From Thecamonas trahens ATCC 50062 (Eukaryota; Apusozoa; Apusomonadida; Apusomonadidae): a DNA stretch of 35,664 nucleotides. Both the position numbers and the translations under genes were made by a program. The stretch is taken from contig NW_013657659.1 of NCBI RefSeq assembly GCF_000142905.1, positions 258,315 through 293,978 on the forward strand, written 5' to 3'. The notes beneath the pieces are model-generated. The model worked only from the letters and a program-made list of their open reading frames with translations, searched no databases and was not told the origin of the DNA. This document shows positions 1-8,086 of this stretch, piece by piece (the stretch's first letter is position 1; each line of letters begins with the position of its first letter).

Positions 1-479
1 GGGGGGGGGGGGAATGGCACGATAACGGAGCTTAACACCAGCACTCATTCGATGGTGCAGCTCTGGCATGCAGACAGCCCATCCATGCCGCCAACGCCGT
101 TCATCGCGCAAATACCGATCACCTACACCCCCCCCCCCCTCACCCCCTCGCCCATTACCCACACAGATCGCCCTCTTCATCCGTCAATCAATCAAACAAT
201 CAAACAATCATGCCCCACCACCCACACCCCCCCCTTCCCCATCTTCCCCATCCCCATCCCTCCCCACCCCCATCACCCCATCATATCCACCCCCATTCCC
301 CATACACGCTACTCCCCCAACACTCCCCGTCCGATCTCTGCGCACCAAACAGATTGAGTCTCAGAAGACATGGCCCCGAGCCGGCAAGCAGAGAGTGGGG
401 CGCGTGTCGGCGCACAGCCGCCGTTGGCCGCCACTCGTCGCCACCACGACTCGACCGTTGAGGCAGAGGCACTGGGGCT
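1..479. other. Contig edge and 5' flank of the HDAC-like gene
   Basis: The window opens with a 12-base poly-G run, as seen at a scaffold edge. From about 129 to 310 the plus strand is very C/T-rich, with long C runs and short CAATCAAA-type direct repeats at 187-209. The open frames here encode only Pro/His/Ser-rich low-complexity sequence and look like by-products of composition. The tract probably serves as the promoter and 5' leader of the gene starting at 480; no specific promoter element is recognisable. Confidence 0.5.
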
Positions 480-2741
480 ATGGGCAACTGCTGTGGCAAA
501 GAACGGGTGACACCACCTGCTGTAGCATCCGGGAAGGGTACACTGCTGGTGACAGATGAGTTCTGCCTGGCAGGCAAGGCCGGTGGCCGCAATGCCCGCC
601 TCGAGGCCCTGCTGGACCATGTCTACACCGTGGTGGAGAACGACCCACAGTTTGCCGGCCAGACCTTCTCGTCGGACGTCTCCTCGCCGGCCGTCGTTGC
701 TGCTCTTGAGGCCGACCTCGCCCGAGCCCACGACAAGAAGTACGTCAAGGGCGGGATGAAGGCTCTTCGCGTTGCCCTCCGCTCTGCTCCAGAGGCAAAG
801 ATCCCCGTTCCGGGCACGGGCACGAGTCTCTCCGCCCTCCGCCTCCGCGCCATGGGCGGCTGCGTCAACATCGCCCTCCGCGCCGTCGACTCGCTCCTCC
901 TACCCTCGAACAAGCAGTCGCACAACGTGCTGGGCTTCACCTCCAACTCGGGCCACCGCGCCTCACGTGCTGTCGCGCCCAAGGGCTACAACATGTTCAA
1001 CGCCGCCGCCGTCGCCGCACTCTACGCTCGTGCACGCTTTGGCCTCGACCGCGTCGCCGTCCTCGACCTCGACCCGCACTCGGGCGAGGGCACCCTGGAC
1101 ATGGCGCGGAGCCACGGCTTTTTCTACGGCGCCACACAGCTTGTGGCCGATGACGTCGACCTCTCGCGCGCAAAGATCACAGAGGCCGACGGCCGCATCG
1201 TCGTCCGCGGCCTGCCCTGGGACGCCACCGCTGACGAATTCCGTTCCGCTTGGGCCTCCTCCATCCTGCCCAAGCTCAAGGCATACAGCCCGCAGCTGGT
1301 CATTGTCTCGCTCGGTTTTGCCGACGCCGAAGACGACGACCGCTTTGTCGGCGGCGTGTGGGGCGTTGATCCCGACGAGTACTTTTGGGTCCTCGACCAC
1401 GTTGCCTCTATTGCCGAGACTGCCGCCCTCGGCCGCATTGTTGTCCTCCTTGAAGACGGCGTCCACGTCGACTCGGTCCTCGACTACACCACCATGGCCC
1501 TGTATGCCCTTGTCGGCGCTGACCCGCCCGAGGCTGCTGTCGTCATCGACGAGCAGTACTCGGAGCCCGAGTCGTCCGAGTCCGAGCCCGAGTCCGAGCC
1601 CGAGCCCGAGCCGACTCCGGAACCGAGCCCCGAGCCGACCCCGGAGCCGAGCCCCGAGCCGACCCCGGAGCCGTCGTACGACGAAGACGACTCGTTTGTC
1701 GACGAGCCGCGCTACGAGTACGACGACGACGACGGCTGGCTCGACCCGCGCCACACCTTCCTCGACCAGGAGATCGGCAAGCAGTGGGCCATCAACCGCG
1801 AGCTCGAAGAGCGCCTCGCTGCTCTGGAGACAACGATCCAACAGGCCGATGCCCACGAGGCCGACGTTGAGGCCCGCCTTGCCGTGCTCGAGGCCCAGCT
1901 TGAGGACGAGAAGGCGACCCTCGAGCCCATGCGCGCAGCCCTTGCGCCCCACACGAACGACATCATGGCTTCGGTCCACGCCATTGACGACAAGGTGGTC
2001 CGCGCTCGCGAGCTCACCACGCTCATCGCCGCCAACAAGGAAACATCGGCAGAACTGCGCGAGCTCATCGCCGCCCTTGAGGCCCAGGTTGTCGATCGCG
2101 CCCGCGAAAATGTTGTTGCCCACGTCGAGGCCGGCGATCGCGAAGCTGCCGCCGTCGCCCGCGCCAAGGACGAGCTTGCCGCCCTCAACGCCTCGGCCGC
2201 TCGCATGCTTGAAGAGCTCGGCGAGCTCTCAGAGTCCTCCAACGTCATTGCTGCTGCCTTTAAGCGCGCCGCCGGCGAGGTCCGCACCACCCGCCTCGCA
2301 GCCTCGCACCTCGACGACGACATCCTTGGCGCTTACGCCAACGTTGAGGCCAAGGTCGACTTTGTTGCCAACACCGCCACCATGCGCAAGATGCGCGAGC
2401 GCGACGTTGCCATCGCAAAGGAGGGCCACATCAACATGCTCCAGCGCAAGGTCGACCGCGTCAACACCGGCCTTGCTCGCGTCGGCCAGATCGCCAACGA
2501 GACCAGCGCCGCCATTGACGCTCATGACGCTGTCTCGCCCGAGCGCGCCGCCGCCCGCGAGCAAGTCCGCCTCGCCCAGGCCCAAGTCGACGCACACCTT
2601 GCTGGTGCACCGGCTGTCGCCGCCCGCCCTCCGCGTGCCGCATCGGTCTCGACCGCACTGACTGCAGACACCTCGGGCATGGACTCTTCCGGCTTTACTG
2701 ACTTTCATCCGGCCACAGACTCTTTCTATCTCGACCAATGA
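480..2741 (+). CDS. Lipid-anchored HDAC-fold pseudoenzyme with coiled-coil tail
   Basis: A 753-residue uninterrupted frame. It starts MGNCCGKE, a consensus N-myristoylation site (Gly2) with two adjacent cysteines suited to palmitoylation, so membrane attachment is likely. Residues ~110-350 match the arginase/deacetylase fold: GHRA near 158 (HDACs have GHHA or HHA), a GYNMFN segment near 169 (GFCxFN), VLDLDPHSGEGT at 194-205 (DxDxHHGNGT), and VIVSLGFADA near 274 (SAGFDAH). The Zn-ligand pair Asp198/His200 is kept. One general-base His is Arg, the second His of the HHG motif is Ser, the third metal ligand is shifted or lost, and the catalytic Tyr of the EGGY motif is replaced (LEDGV near 324). 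I infer no deacetylase activity. Residues ~360-400 are acidic Pro-Glu repeats; ~430-690 are predicted coiled coil. The stop lies 31 bases from the stop of the convergent SERAC1-like gene. The fold assignment is good, the function unknown. Confidence 0.8.
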   Translation: MGNCCGKERVTPPAVASGKGTLLVTDEFCLAGKAGGRNARLEALLDHVYTVVENDPQFAGQTFSSDVSSPAVVAALEADLARAHDKKYVKGGMKALRVALRSAPEAKIPVPGTGTSLSALRLRAMGGCVNIALRAVDSLLLPSNKQSHNVLGFTSNSGHRASRAVAPKGYNMFNAAAVAALYARARFGLDRVAVLDLDPHSGEGTLDMARSHGFFYGATQLVADDVDLSRAKITEADGRIVVRGLPWDATADEFRSAWASSILPKLKAYSPQLVIVSLGFADAEDDDRFVGGVWGVDPDEYFWVLDHVASIAETAALGRIVVLLEDGVHVDSVLDYTTMALYALVGADPPEAAVVIDEQYSEPESSESEPESEPEPEPTPEPSPEPTPEPSPEPTPEPSYDEDDSFVDEPRYEYDDDDGWLDPRHTFLDQEIGKQWAINRELEERLAALETTIQQADAHEADVEARLAVLEAQLEDEKATLEPMRAALAPHTNDIMASVHAIDDKVVRARELTTLIAANKETSAELRELIAALEAQVVDRARENVVAHVEAGDREAAAVARAKDELAALNASAARMLEELGELSESSNVIAAAFKRAAGEVRTTRLAASHLDDDILGAYANVEAKVDFVANTATMRKMRERDVAIAKEGHINMLQRKVDRVNTGLARVGQIANETSAAIDAHDAVSPERAAAREQVRLAQAQVDAHLAGAPAVAARPPRAASVSTALTADTSGMDSSGFTDFHPATDSFYLDQ

Positions 2742-2772
2742 AACCACTGCACACAAGCCCGCAAGTTCACAG

Positions 2773-5187
2773 CTACTGGCTCGACGCGTGCCGCGCCCGT
2801 TGGGCCGTGGCCTGCTCGCAGCGGAGAACGTGTTCCAGAAACTCGAGAAGCAAGAGGTAGATGGGGTCGCTGCGGCTCGCTGGCTTGCACGCCGTCAGAT
2901 GGTCGTTAGGTACGGTGACAAAGCGACCATAGCCTGGATACGCCGACTCGGGCGGGACGATGACGATGCGCAGCGGCGACGACGGCCGCTCCGGTGGGAG
3001 CGGGAGCGCAATCTCCTCGCCCACAGACATGACCGCAATATGCCGGTAGCGGCGGACAAGCTCGTTGAGGAGGCGGAGCTGAACCGAGCCCATCTGCAGG
3101 ACCTGGAGATCATGCGACGGCTTGTAGACCGACGACGCGTAGGAGGCCACCAGCGGGAGCCATGAGCCAAAGTGCGGAGTGGCGTAAAAGGCAATGCCGA
3201 CTGTCCGCGCCAGCAATGCTGGCGCCCGCTGCTCAGCAAGCACGAGCGCTTGCTTGACTACCAGCCCGCCCATCGAGTGGGTGACAAAGACCACGCGCCG
3301 CCCGCCGCGGCCGACACCGGCCTCGACGAGCTTGTCGAGAAGCGCCGCACCGCGCTCCTCGAGCGTCAGCGACGAGCCGGACCACTCGGACCAGACCGAG
3401 TCGTATCCGATCGAGAGGATTCGCGCGTCAGCAATGCGAAGTTGCTTGTGGTCGGCACCAGGCCGTGCCTTGCGTGCTGCCATTCCGCTCAGGAACGCCG
3501 TCTCGAGCCCGGCGTCGCGCCAGAGCTTCGATGCCTTGTCGTCGAGCTTGACCAGCTCGGACGAGGTGTAGTCATGGCCCGCACGCATGGGCGACCGCCC
3601 GCGCTCGCGGGCAACTCGGGCCACAAGCTGCTCCAGATCGTGCGGAAGCCAGGCGTGCGGCCAAATGATGTTGGATCGCGGCTGTCCCAACGGCGCAAAT
3701 GTCCGCCAGGTCGTCACTGGGTGGCCGCGGAGGCCGTGCACAAACACAATGTCTAGACTCGACGTCGCGGTCGTCGCATCCGCCTCGGCATCGTGCAGGG
3801 TCTCGGTGGCCGACGTCGGGTGCAGGATGTAGACTGAGTCGTCGTAGGCAGAGACAAACTTGCCCGGCCGCTGCGCAATGCGAAACGGGCGATGCATGTT
3901 GGAGAGGGCGCGGACGGCCTGGAGCTTGAGCTCCATCGGCTGGTCGGACTCGTCGTCGGCCGCTCGCGACCATTGCACAAGCCGTGGAAGCAGCGTCGAG
4001 GTGAGGACTGTGTGGGTGAGTGCGGCGCTTGCATTGTCATCCAGCGCCACGTTGGCCACAATGCGGGCGACTTGAATGGCGGCCGAGTTGGCGTCGGCGG
4101 CATCGGCGCGGTCGAGAAGCTCACAGAGCACGCTGACGAGGACCGGGGCAGGCACTGCCGCGACCGCGCTCCGCGACGTCGGTGAGCCCGTGTAGTCACC
4201 GAGGAGCCTGAGGAGAGTAGCATCGAGCTTGGCCCCGTCGGCAGAGCCGCCCCAGACCCGCGGGATGGCACCCGAGACCCGAGCCCACCACGAGGGCGGG
4301 CTGGCGTCCGGGGTCTTCACGGCGCTCGCCAGCCGCTTGCTCACATACTCGCGATCAGCGAGCGTGGACGAGTACTCGCGCGGAGTCGGGAGAAAGAGCA
4401 GGAGCTCGCAGAGCGCCGCCGCTATCGCATCGACATTGTCGGCCACCGTGGCAAACCGTGGATCGGGATCGGCGGTGACCGGGGCGTGAGCTGTGAGGAG
4501 CCGCGCCGCCCGCTGTGGATCAAACACCTCGACCGGAACCAGCTCGGAGCGGGCGCAGAAGAGCAGGGCCGAGACGCCGCCGACCGCCACGAGCTCGTCG
4601 GCGGCCGCCGGCTCAGCGGTGAGGCCGGCCAGAACCTCGATGAGCAGCTCGCGGACTCGGCGATGCGGCTCGGCTACCAGCAGGTCGACGAGACGGGCGA
4701 GCGGGGCGGCGTCCAGCGCTACTGCTCGAGCATCAACGTCGGGCACTGCAGCAGCCAGCACCTCCAACGCTGGCTCGAGCGGAGGCCAGTTTCCGTGAGG
4801 AGCAAGCTCGACAACTGCCAAAGCGCCAGCGATTCGCAGATTGCGCGCCAGCAGAGGCAGCGGAGGAGGATGGGTGACGTGGGACCGGCCGAGTGCGCTG
4901 TCGTCGACGACAAGCGGAGTGCGGAGCTTATAGGCGGCGATAGCAACACCAGCCAGCCCCCCTGCGACCCCAGCCAAGCGGACAATCAGAGGAGCGTGTG
5001 GCAAGCGTGGCGGAGGTGGAGGCGGAGGTGGATGCGAGGATGGTGGACGAGTGGGTTGGCTCGGCTTGCTAGGCGGGCGTGGAGGAGAGGGCGGAGGTGC
5101 CGGTGCCGACGAAGCGCGACGGAGGGAGAGGCGGATGGGGGCAAGCAGGGCACGCCCTGTGGAGGCGACCAGATGGCGGAACCGCAT
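2773..5187 (-). CDS. SERAC1: SERAC1-like serine esterase, mitochondrial/ER contact
   Basis: 804 residues from the ATG at 5187. This start is preferred over one 41 codons upstream because it begins with an Arg-rich, acid-free leader (MRFRHLVAST...) typical of mitochondrial targeting. A Pro-rich linker (30-62) and a hydrophobic segment at ~67-86 follow, then a helical, armadillo-like region (~110-430). The C-terminal alpha/beta hydrolase begins at IVFVHGLRGHP (~480) and has the nucleophile elbow THSMGG (Ser638) and the block NDHLTACKP with a candidate catalytic His763. These motifs and the WPHAWLPHDL and GYDSVWSEW segments are hallmarks of SERAC1, which acts in phosphatidylglycerol remodelling and intracellular cholesterol handling at ER-mitochondria contacts. 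Human SERAC1 is about 650 residues, so this one has a longer N-terminus. It is convergent with the gene at 480-2741. The family call is firm; substrate and location are by family. Confidence 0.92.
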   Translation of the reverse strand: MRFRHLVASTGRALLAPIRLSLRRASSAPAPPPSPPRPPSKPSQPTRPPSSHPPPPPPPPRLPHAPLIVRLAGVAGGLAGVAIAAYKLRTPLVVDDSALGRSHVTHPPPLPLLARNLRIAGALAVVELAPHGNWPPLEPALEVLAAAVPDVDARAVALDAAPLARLVDLLVAEPHRRVRELLIEVLAGLTAEPAAADELVAVGGVSALLFCARSELVPVEVFDPQRAARLLTAHAPVTADPDPRFATVADNVDAIAAALCELLLFLPTPREYSSTLADREYVSKRLASAVKTPDASPPSWWARVSGAIPRVWGGSADGAKLDATLLRLLGDYTGSPTSRSAVAAVPAPVLVSVLCELLDRADAADANSAAIQVARIVANVALDDNASAALTHTVLTSTLLPRLVQWSRAADDESDQPMELKLQAVRALSNMHRPFRIAQRPGKFVSAYDDSVYILHPTSATETLHDAEADATTATSSLDIVFVHGLRGHPVTTWRTFAPLGQPRSNIIWPHAWLPHDLEQLVARVARERGRSPMRAGHDYTSSELVKLDDKASKLWRDAGLETAFLSGMAARKARPGADHKQLRIADARILSIGYDSVWSEWSGSSLTLEERGAALLDKLVEAGVGRGGRRVVFVTHSMGGLVVKQALVLAEQRAPALLARTVGIAFYATPHFGSWLPLVASYASSVYKPSHDLQVLQMGSVQLRLLNELVRRYRHIAVMSVGEEIALPLPPERPSSPLRIVIVPPESAYPGYGRFVTVPNDHLTACKPASRSDPIYLLLLEFLEHVLRCEQATAQRARHASSQ

Positions 5188-5340
5188 GGAAAGGTCGAGG
5201 GTGGGCCGGGGTGGGTGGCGGTGAGGTGGCGGGTGGCGGTGAGGTGGCGTGTCCGTGGCGCCACGACGTGTCACTCTTGACCCGTGCATGCCGTAGATTC
5301 GTCCATTCAAGCAGTGCAGGAGGCAGCCGGGCTAGCGAAC

Positions 5341-5878
5341 GACCGATGGGGCTGGCCGATGTGGCTGGCTGACGTGGCTGGCCGATGGTGCCCGACCAAG
5401 GCGCCCGACCGATGCGCCCGACCGATGCGCCTTACCGATGCGCCTTACCGATGCGCCTTACCGATGTGCCTGACCGATGTGCCTGACCGATGTGCTCGAC
5501 CGATGTGCTCGACCGATGCGCCCGACCAAAGCCCCCGACCAAAGCCCCCGACCAAAGCCCCCGACCAAAGCCCCCGACCAAAGCCCCCGACCAAAGCCCC
5601 CGACCAAAGCCCCCGACCAAAGCCCCCGACCAAAGCCCCCGACCAAAACGCCCGACCAAAGCCCCCGACCAAAGCCCCCGACCAAAGCCCCCGACCAAAG
5701 CCCCCGACCAAAGCCCCCGACCAAAGCCCCCGACCAAAGCCCCCGACCAAAGCCCCCGACCAAAGCCCCCGACCAACGCCCCCGACCAAAGCCCCCGACC
5801 AAAGCCCCCGACCAAAGCCCCCGACCAAAGCCCCCGACCAAAGCCCCCGACCAAAGCGCCCGACCAAAACGCCCGACA
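5341..5878. repeat. 13-bp minisatellite array, about 41 units
   Basis: Tandem 13-bp units run without interruption. The unit changes along the array: gaccgatggggct-like at 5341-5390, then cgaccgatgcgcc and ttaccgatgcgcc, then tgaccgatgtgcc, and from about 5520 the nearly homogeneous cgaccaaagcccc. Because 13 is not divisible by 3, the reading frame rotates every unit, and the units contain no stop codon in most frames. This produces long spurious open frames on both strands (KAPDQSPRPKPPT on plus; GRGLWSGALVGGF on minus). The array lies between the divergent SERAC1-like gene (start 5187) and the ankyrin gene (start 5961), that is, in their shared promoter region. Confidence 0.95.
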
Positions 5879-5960
5879 GGCGATCTTTTGCCGGCGAATG
5901 GACGTTGTGGCTGTTTCTCTCACTCCGCTCGCACGCCTCACTCTCTTCACACATCACTAC

Positions 5961-6603
5961 ATGGCGGCAGAAACCGATGCCGCCCCCAGCTTGTCTGCAA
6001 GCGAAGTGTATGAGGCCGGTAAGCGCGGCGAGTGGGATGTTGTGCTGGCTGTGATAGGCGAGCGGTCCGAGGCGGCGGCGGCGGCGGCGCGGTTTGTCAA
6101 GTGCAGCTCGGGCTGGACACTGCTCCACCAGGCTGCGTGGTGGGGGACAGCGATGCCGTCCGGGTGGTGGTGGGCGCCGGTGCTGTTCTCGATCACAAGG
6201 ACAAGGACGGAAAGATGCCCATTGAGGTGGCCAAGGACGAGCCAACGATTGCCTTGATCAAGCTGGCCATGGACAACGCCGTCAAAGGGCTGTACAGTGG
6301 AACGCCGAGCTGGCGCAGCAGACGAGCCCGGTCGTCTTTCCGCCAGCCGCGCCGGACTCGCCCGCGGTCAAGATCATCAACGTCGGGCCGACGTACCACA
6401 TCGCCTATGGCGGTGGAGTGACCTCGGCCTACAACGGCAGGGCGGTCTGGCTCGACGAGTTTGGCCGCGTTCTCGTCGGCTGGCACGGCACAGTCTCCCC
6501 ACCGTCGGGCATGGCTGGCGAGGATCTCATGCAAGACGAATCAGACGCAGACATTTTGTCACGGCTAACTATCGTACCGTCATGGATGGCCATGCCGAGG
6601 TAG
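5961..6603 (+). CDS. Ankyrin-repeat protein gene with two frame breaks
   Basis: Starts MAAETDAAPSLSASEVYEAG at 5961. It leads into an ankyrin repeat, GWTLLHQAAWWG, whose second half (DSDAVRVVVGAGA, then DHKDKDGKMPIEVAKDE) continues in another frame. The ankyrin consensus spacing is restored exactly if the G run at 6142-6146 is one base longer. A second one-base step near 6285-6295 moves to a third frame (NAELAQQTSPVVF, then VKIINVGPTYHIAYGGG and NGRAVWLDEFGRVLVGWHG), which ends at the TAG at 6601-6603. The tail after the ankyrins is not recognised. Either the assembly has lost two bases or this is a recent pseudogene; the intact coding character of all three pieces favours sequence error. About 210 residues if intact. 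It is divergent from SERAC1 across the minisatellite. Confidence 0.6.
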
Positions 6604-7007
6604 CTGCGCTCCCTGATTGAGTTAGTTGCAAGTGTTTGGCGGTGTGACCAAGCCGTCGCCTGGGCCCGGCTCCAGCCCGACAGCCGCAACCAGACATCGG
6701 TAACACAGGTGGTGCTCTGTCACGATGCTACGAATCCACGATCTTGGGATGGGATGGGATGGGATGGGATTCGCGCAGCATAGCCAGCGAATCAGTCTCC
6801 TCGTGCGGCTCCACCGCCAATGCAGGCCACCGTGACAACGCACCAGCTGTCAGCCGTCGTCAGCCGTGACCTATACAATGCCATGGCACAGGGGAAGGGT
6901 GGGGAGAGGGGGGGGGGGGGGAGAGTACAGAGAACAGCGATTGGATGTTTGACGATCGACATCGATCGACATGGCCCAGCCTATGGCTCGGATCTTCTCT
7001 ACGTGGC
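6604..7007. other. Convergent intergenic region with simple repeats
   Basis: About 400 bases between the ankyrin gene stop and the NFU1 stop, presumably both 3' untranslated regions. It holds five tandem GGGAT units (6746-6770) and a G-rich run near 6909-6922. The short open frames on both strands look non-coding. No RNA gene is recognised. Confidence 0.5.
6746..6770. repeat. (GGGAT)5 short tandem repeat
   Basis: Five perfect 5-bp units in the convergent intergenic region. It is not the common TTAGGG telomere repeat and is too short to suggest an internal telomere. Confidence 0.9.
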
Positions 7008-7973
7008 CTACTCGGCGGCAGTAGCGGCCCTCTTGGCCTCCATCTCGGCCTCGAGCTTCATAAAGGCTTCCATGTTGACCTCATCAAGCTCGTCCGAGAC
7101 CTCCTCGACGGCCTCAACCTCGGGGATAAAGTGCATGAGCAGGCCTTGGATGCCCTGCTTGAGGGTGACCGACGACGAGGGGCAGCCCTGGCACGAGCCC
7201 TTGAGCTGCAAAAAGACGACGCCATCGTCGGAGAAACCGCGATAGACGACGTCGCCGCCGTCCATCTGGACTGAGGGGCGGATGCGGGTGTCGAGCAGCT
7301 CCTTGATCATGAGGACCACCTCCGAGTCGTCGTCTTGCGGCTCGGTGTCTGCGGCAGACGAGTCCGCCGGAGCAGCCTCGCCCTCGCGGAAGAGCGGAGC
7401 GCCCGAGGCGAAAAAGTCCATGAGGGCGGCAAAGATCTCGGGCTTGAGGGTGGCCCACTCGGCGGTCTCGTCCTTGGTGACGGTGACAAAGTCGGCGGCA
7501 AAGAAGACCGATTTGACACCCGGAATGAGGAAGAGCGACGAGGCGAGCGGCGAGGCCCGGCCTTCGCCCAGGTTGTTGAACTCGACAGGCCGCGCCCCGG
7601 CCTCCATCAGCGGCTCGGTGGGCAGGAACTTGAGCGACGCCGGGTTGGGCGTCGCCTCTGTCCGCACAAACATGGTCCGTGCGGGCGCACGCGGCCAGCC
7701 ACCCGCCGTCACCGCCGGCCTGCTCACGCTCGGCCGCGCCAGCGCAGCCACGCCGGCAACTGCAGCCGTGCTCAGCGCCCGCCGGCCGGCCGCAGCCGCA
7801 AACACCTCGGACGTCGTCCAGCCATGGCCCAGCACGCCGCAGCCAGTCGCCATCGTCCGTGTCGCCGTCACCGCCGCTGCCGGCGGAGCACGAGGCCGAG
7901 GTGCCTTGGGCAGGCCAACTGCGCGGACAGCAGACGACGCGCGGGTGAGTGTGCGCAATGTGTTGCGGAGCAT
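7008..7973 (-). CDS. NFU1: NFU1 iron-sulfur cluster scaffold, mitochondrial
   Basis: 321 residues from the ATG at 7973. The frame continues 64 codons upstream, but this Met begins an Arg/Ala/Ser-rich presequence (MLRNTLRTLTRASSAVRAVG) expected for import. The Nfu N-terminal domain starts at MFVRTEATPNPASLKFLP (~101-118) and runs to ~190. An acidic linker (200-217) precedes the NifU-type C-terminal domain: IRPSVQMDGGDVVYRGF, then the cluster-binding CxxC at Cys261/Cys264 (GSCQGCPSS). The protein delivers 4Fe-4S clusters to mitochondrial targets such as lipoate synthase. A short Glu/Lys-rich helix extends the C-terminus beyond the usual end. The strand upstream of the start is pyrimidine-rich. 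All key residues are present. Confidence 0.95.
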   Translation of the reverse strand: MLRNTLRTLTRASSAVRAVGLPKAPRPRAPPAAAVTATRTMATGCGVLGHGWTTSEVFAAAAGRRALSTAAVAGVAALARPSVSRPAVTAGGWPRAPARTMFVRTEATPNPASLKFLPTEPLMEAGARPVEFNNLGEGRASPLASSLFLIPGVKSVFFAADFVTVTKDETAEWATLKPEIFAALMDFFASGAPLFREGEAAPADSSAADTEPQDDDSEVVLMIKELLDTRIRPSVQMDGGDVVYRGFSDDGVVFLQLKGSCQGCPSSSVTLKQGIQGLLMHFIPEVEAVEEVSDELDEVNMEAFMKLEAEMEAKRAATAAE

Positions 7974-8086
7974 GATGTTGTGGGTGGAGGTGGGGGTGGG
8001 TTGGGGTTGGGTGGGGAGGTGAGGTGCGTCGGGTCGGTGTCGGCGACCAGCAAGCTGACGACGCGTCGTCCGGCCTGTTCGGCGAG

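Noticed and set aside
963-2123. 386-codon minus-strand open frame opposite the HDAC-like gene
   Set aside because: A GC-rich codon-bias shadow of the real plus-strand frame; no domain, and composition mirrors the sense codons.
5284-6245. Long open frames of KPPTKAPDQSPRP and GGFGRGLWSGALV repeats on both strands
   Set aside because: They are the 13-bp minisatellite read in rotating frames. Equivalent proteins appear in nearly all frames and strands, so none is a supported gene.
6746-6770. (GGGAT)5 as an interstitial telomere
   Set aside because: Too short, not a common telomere unit, and placed between two convergent housekeeping genes.
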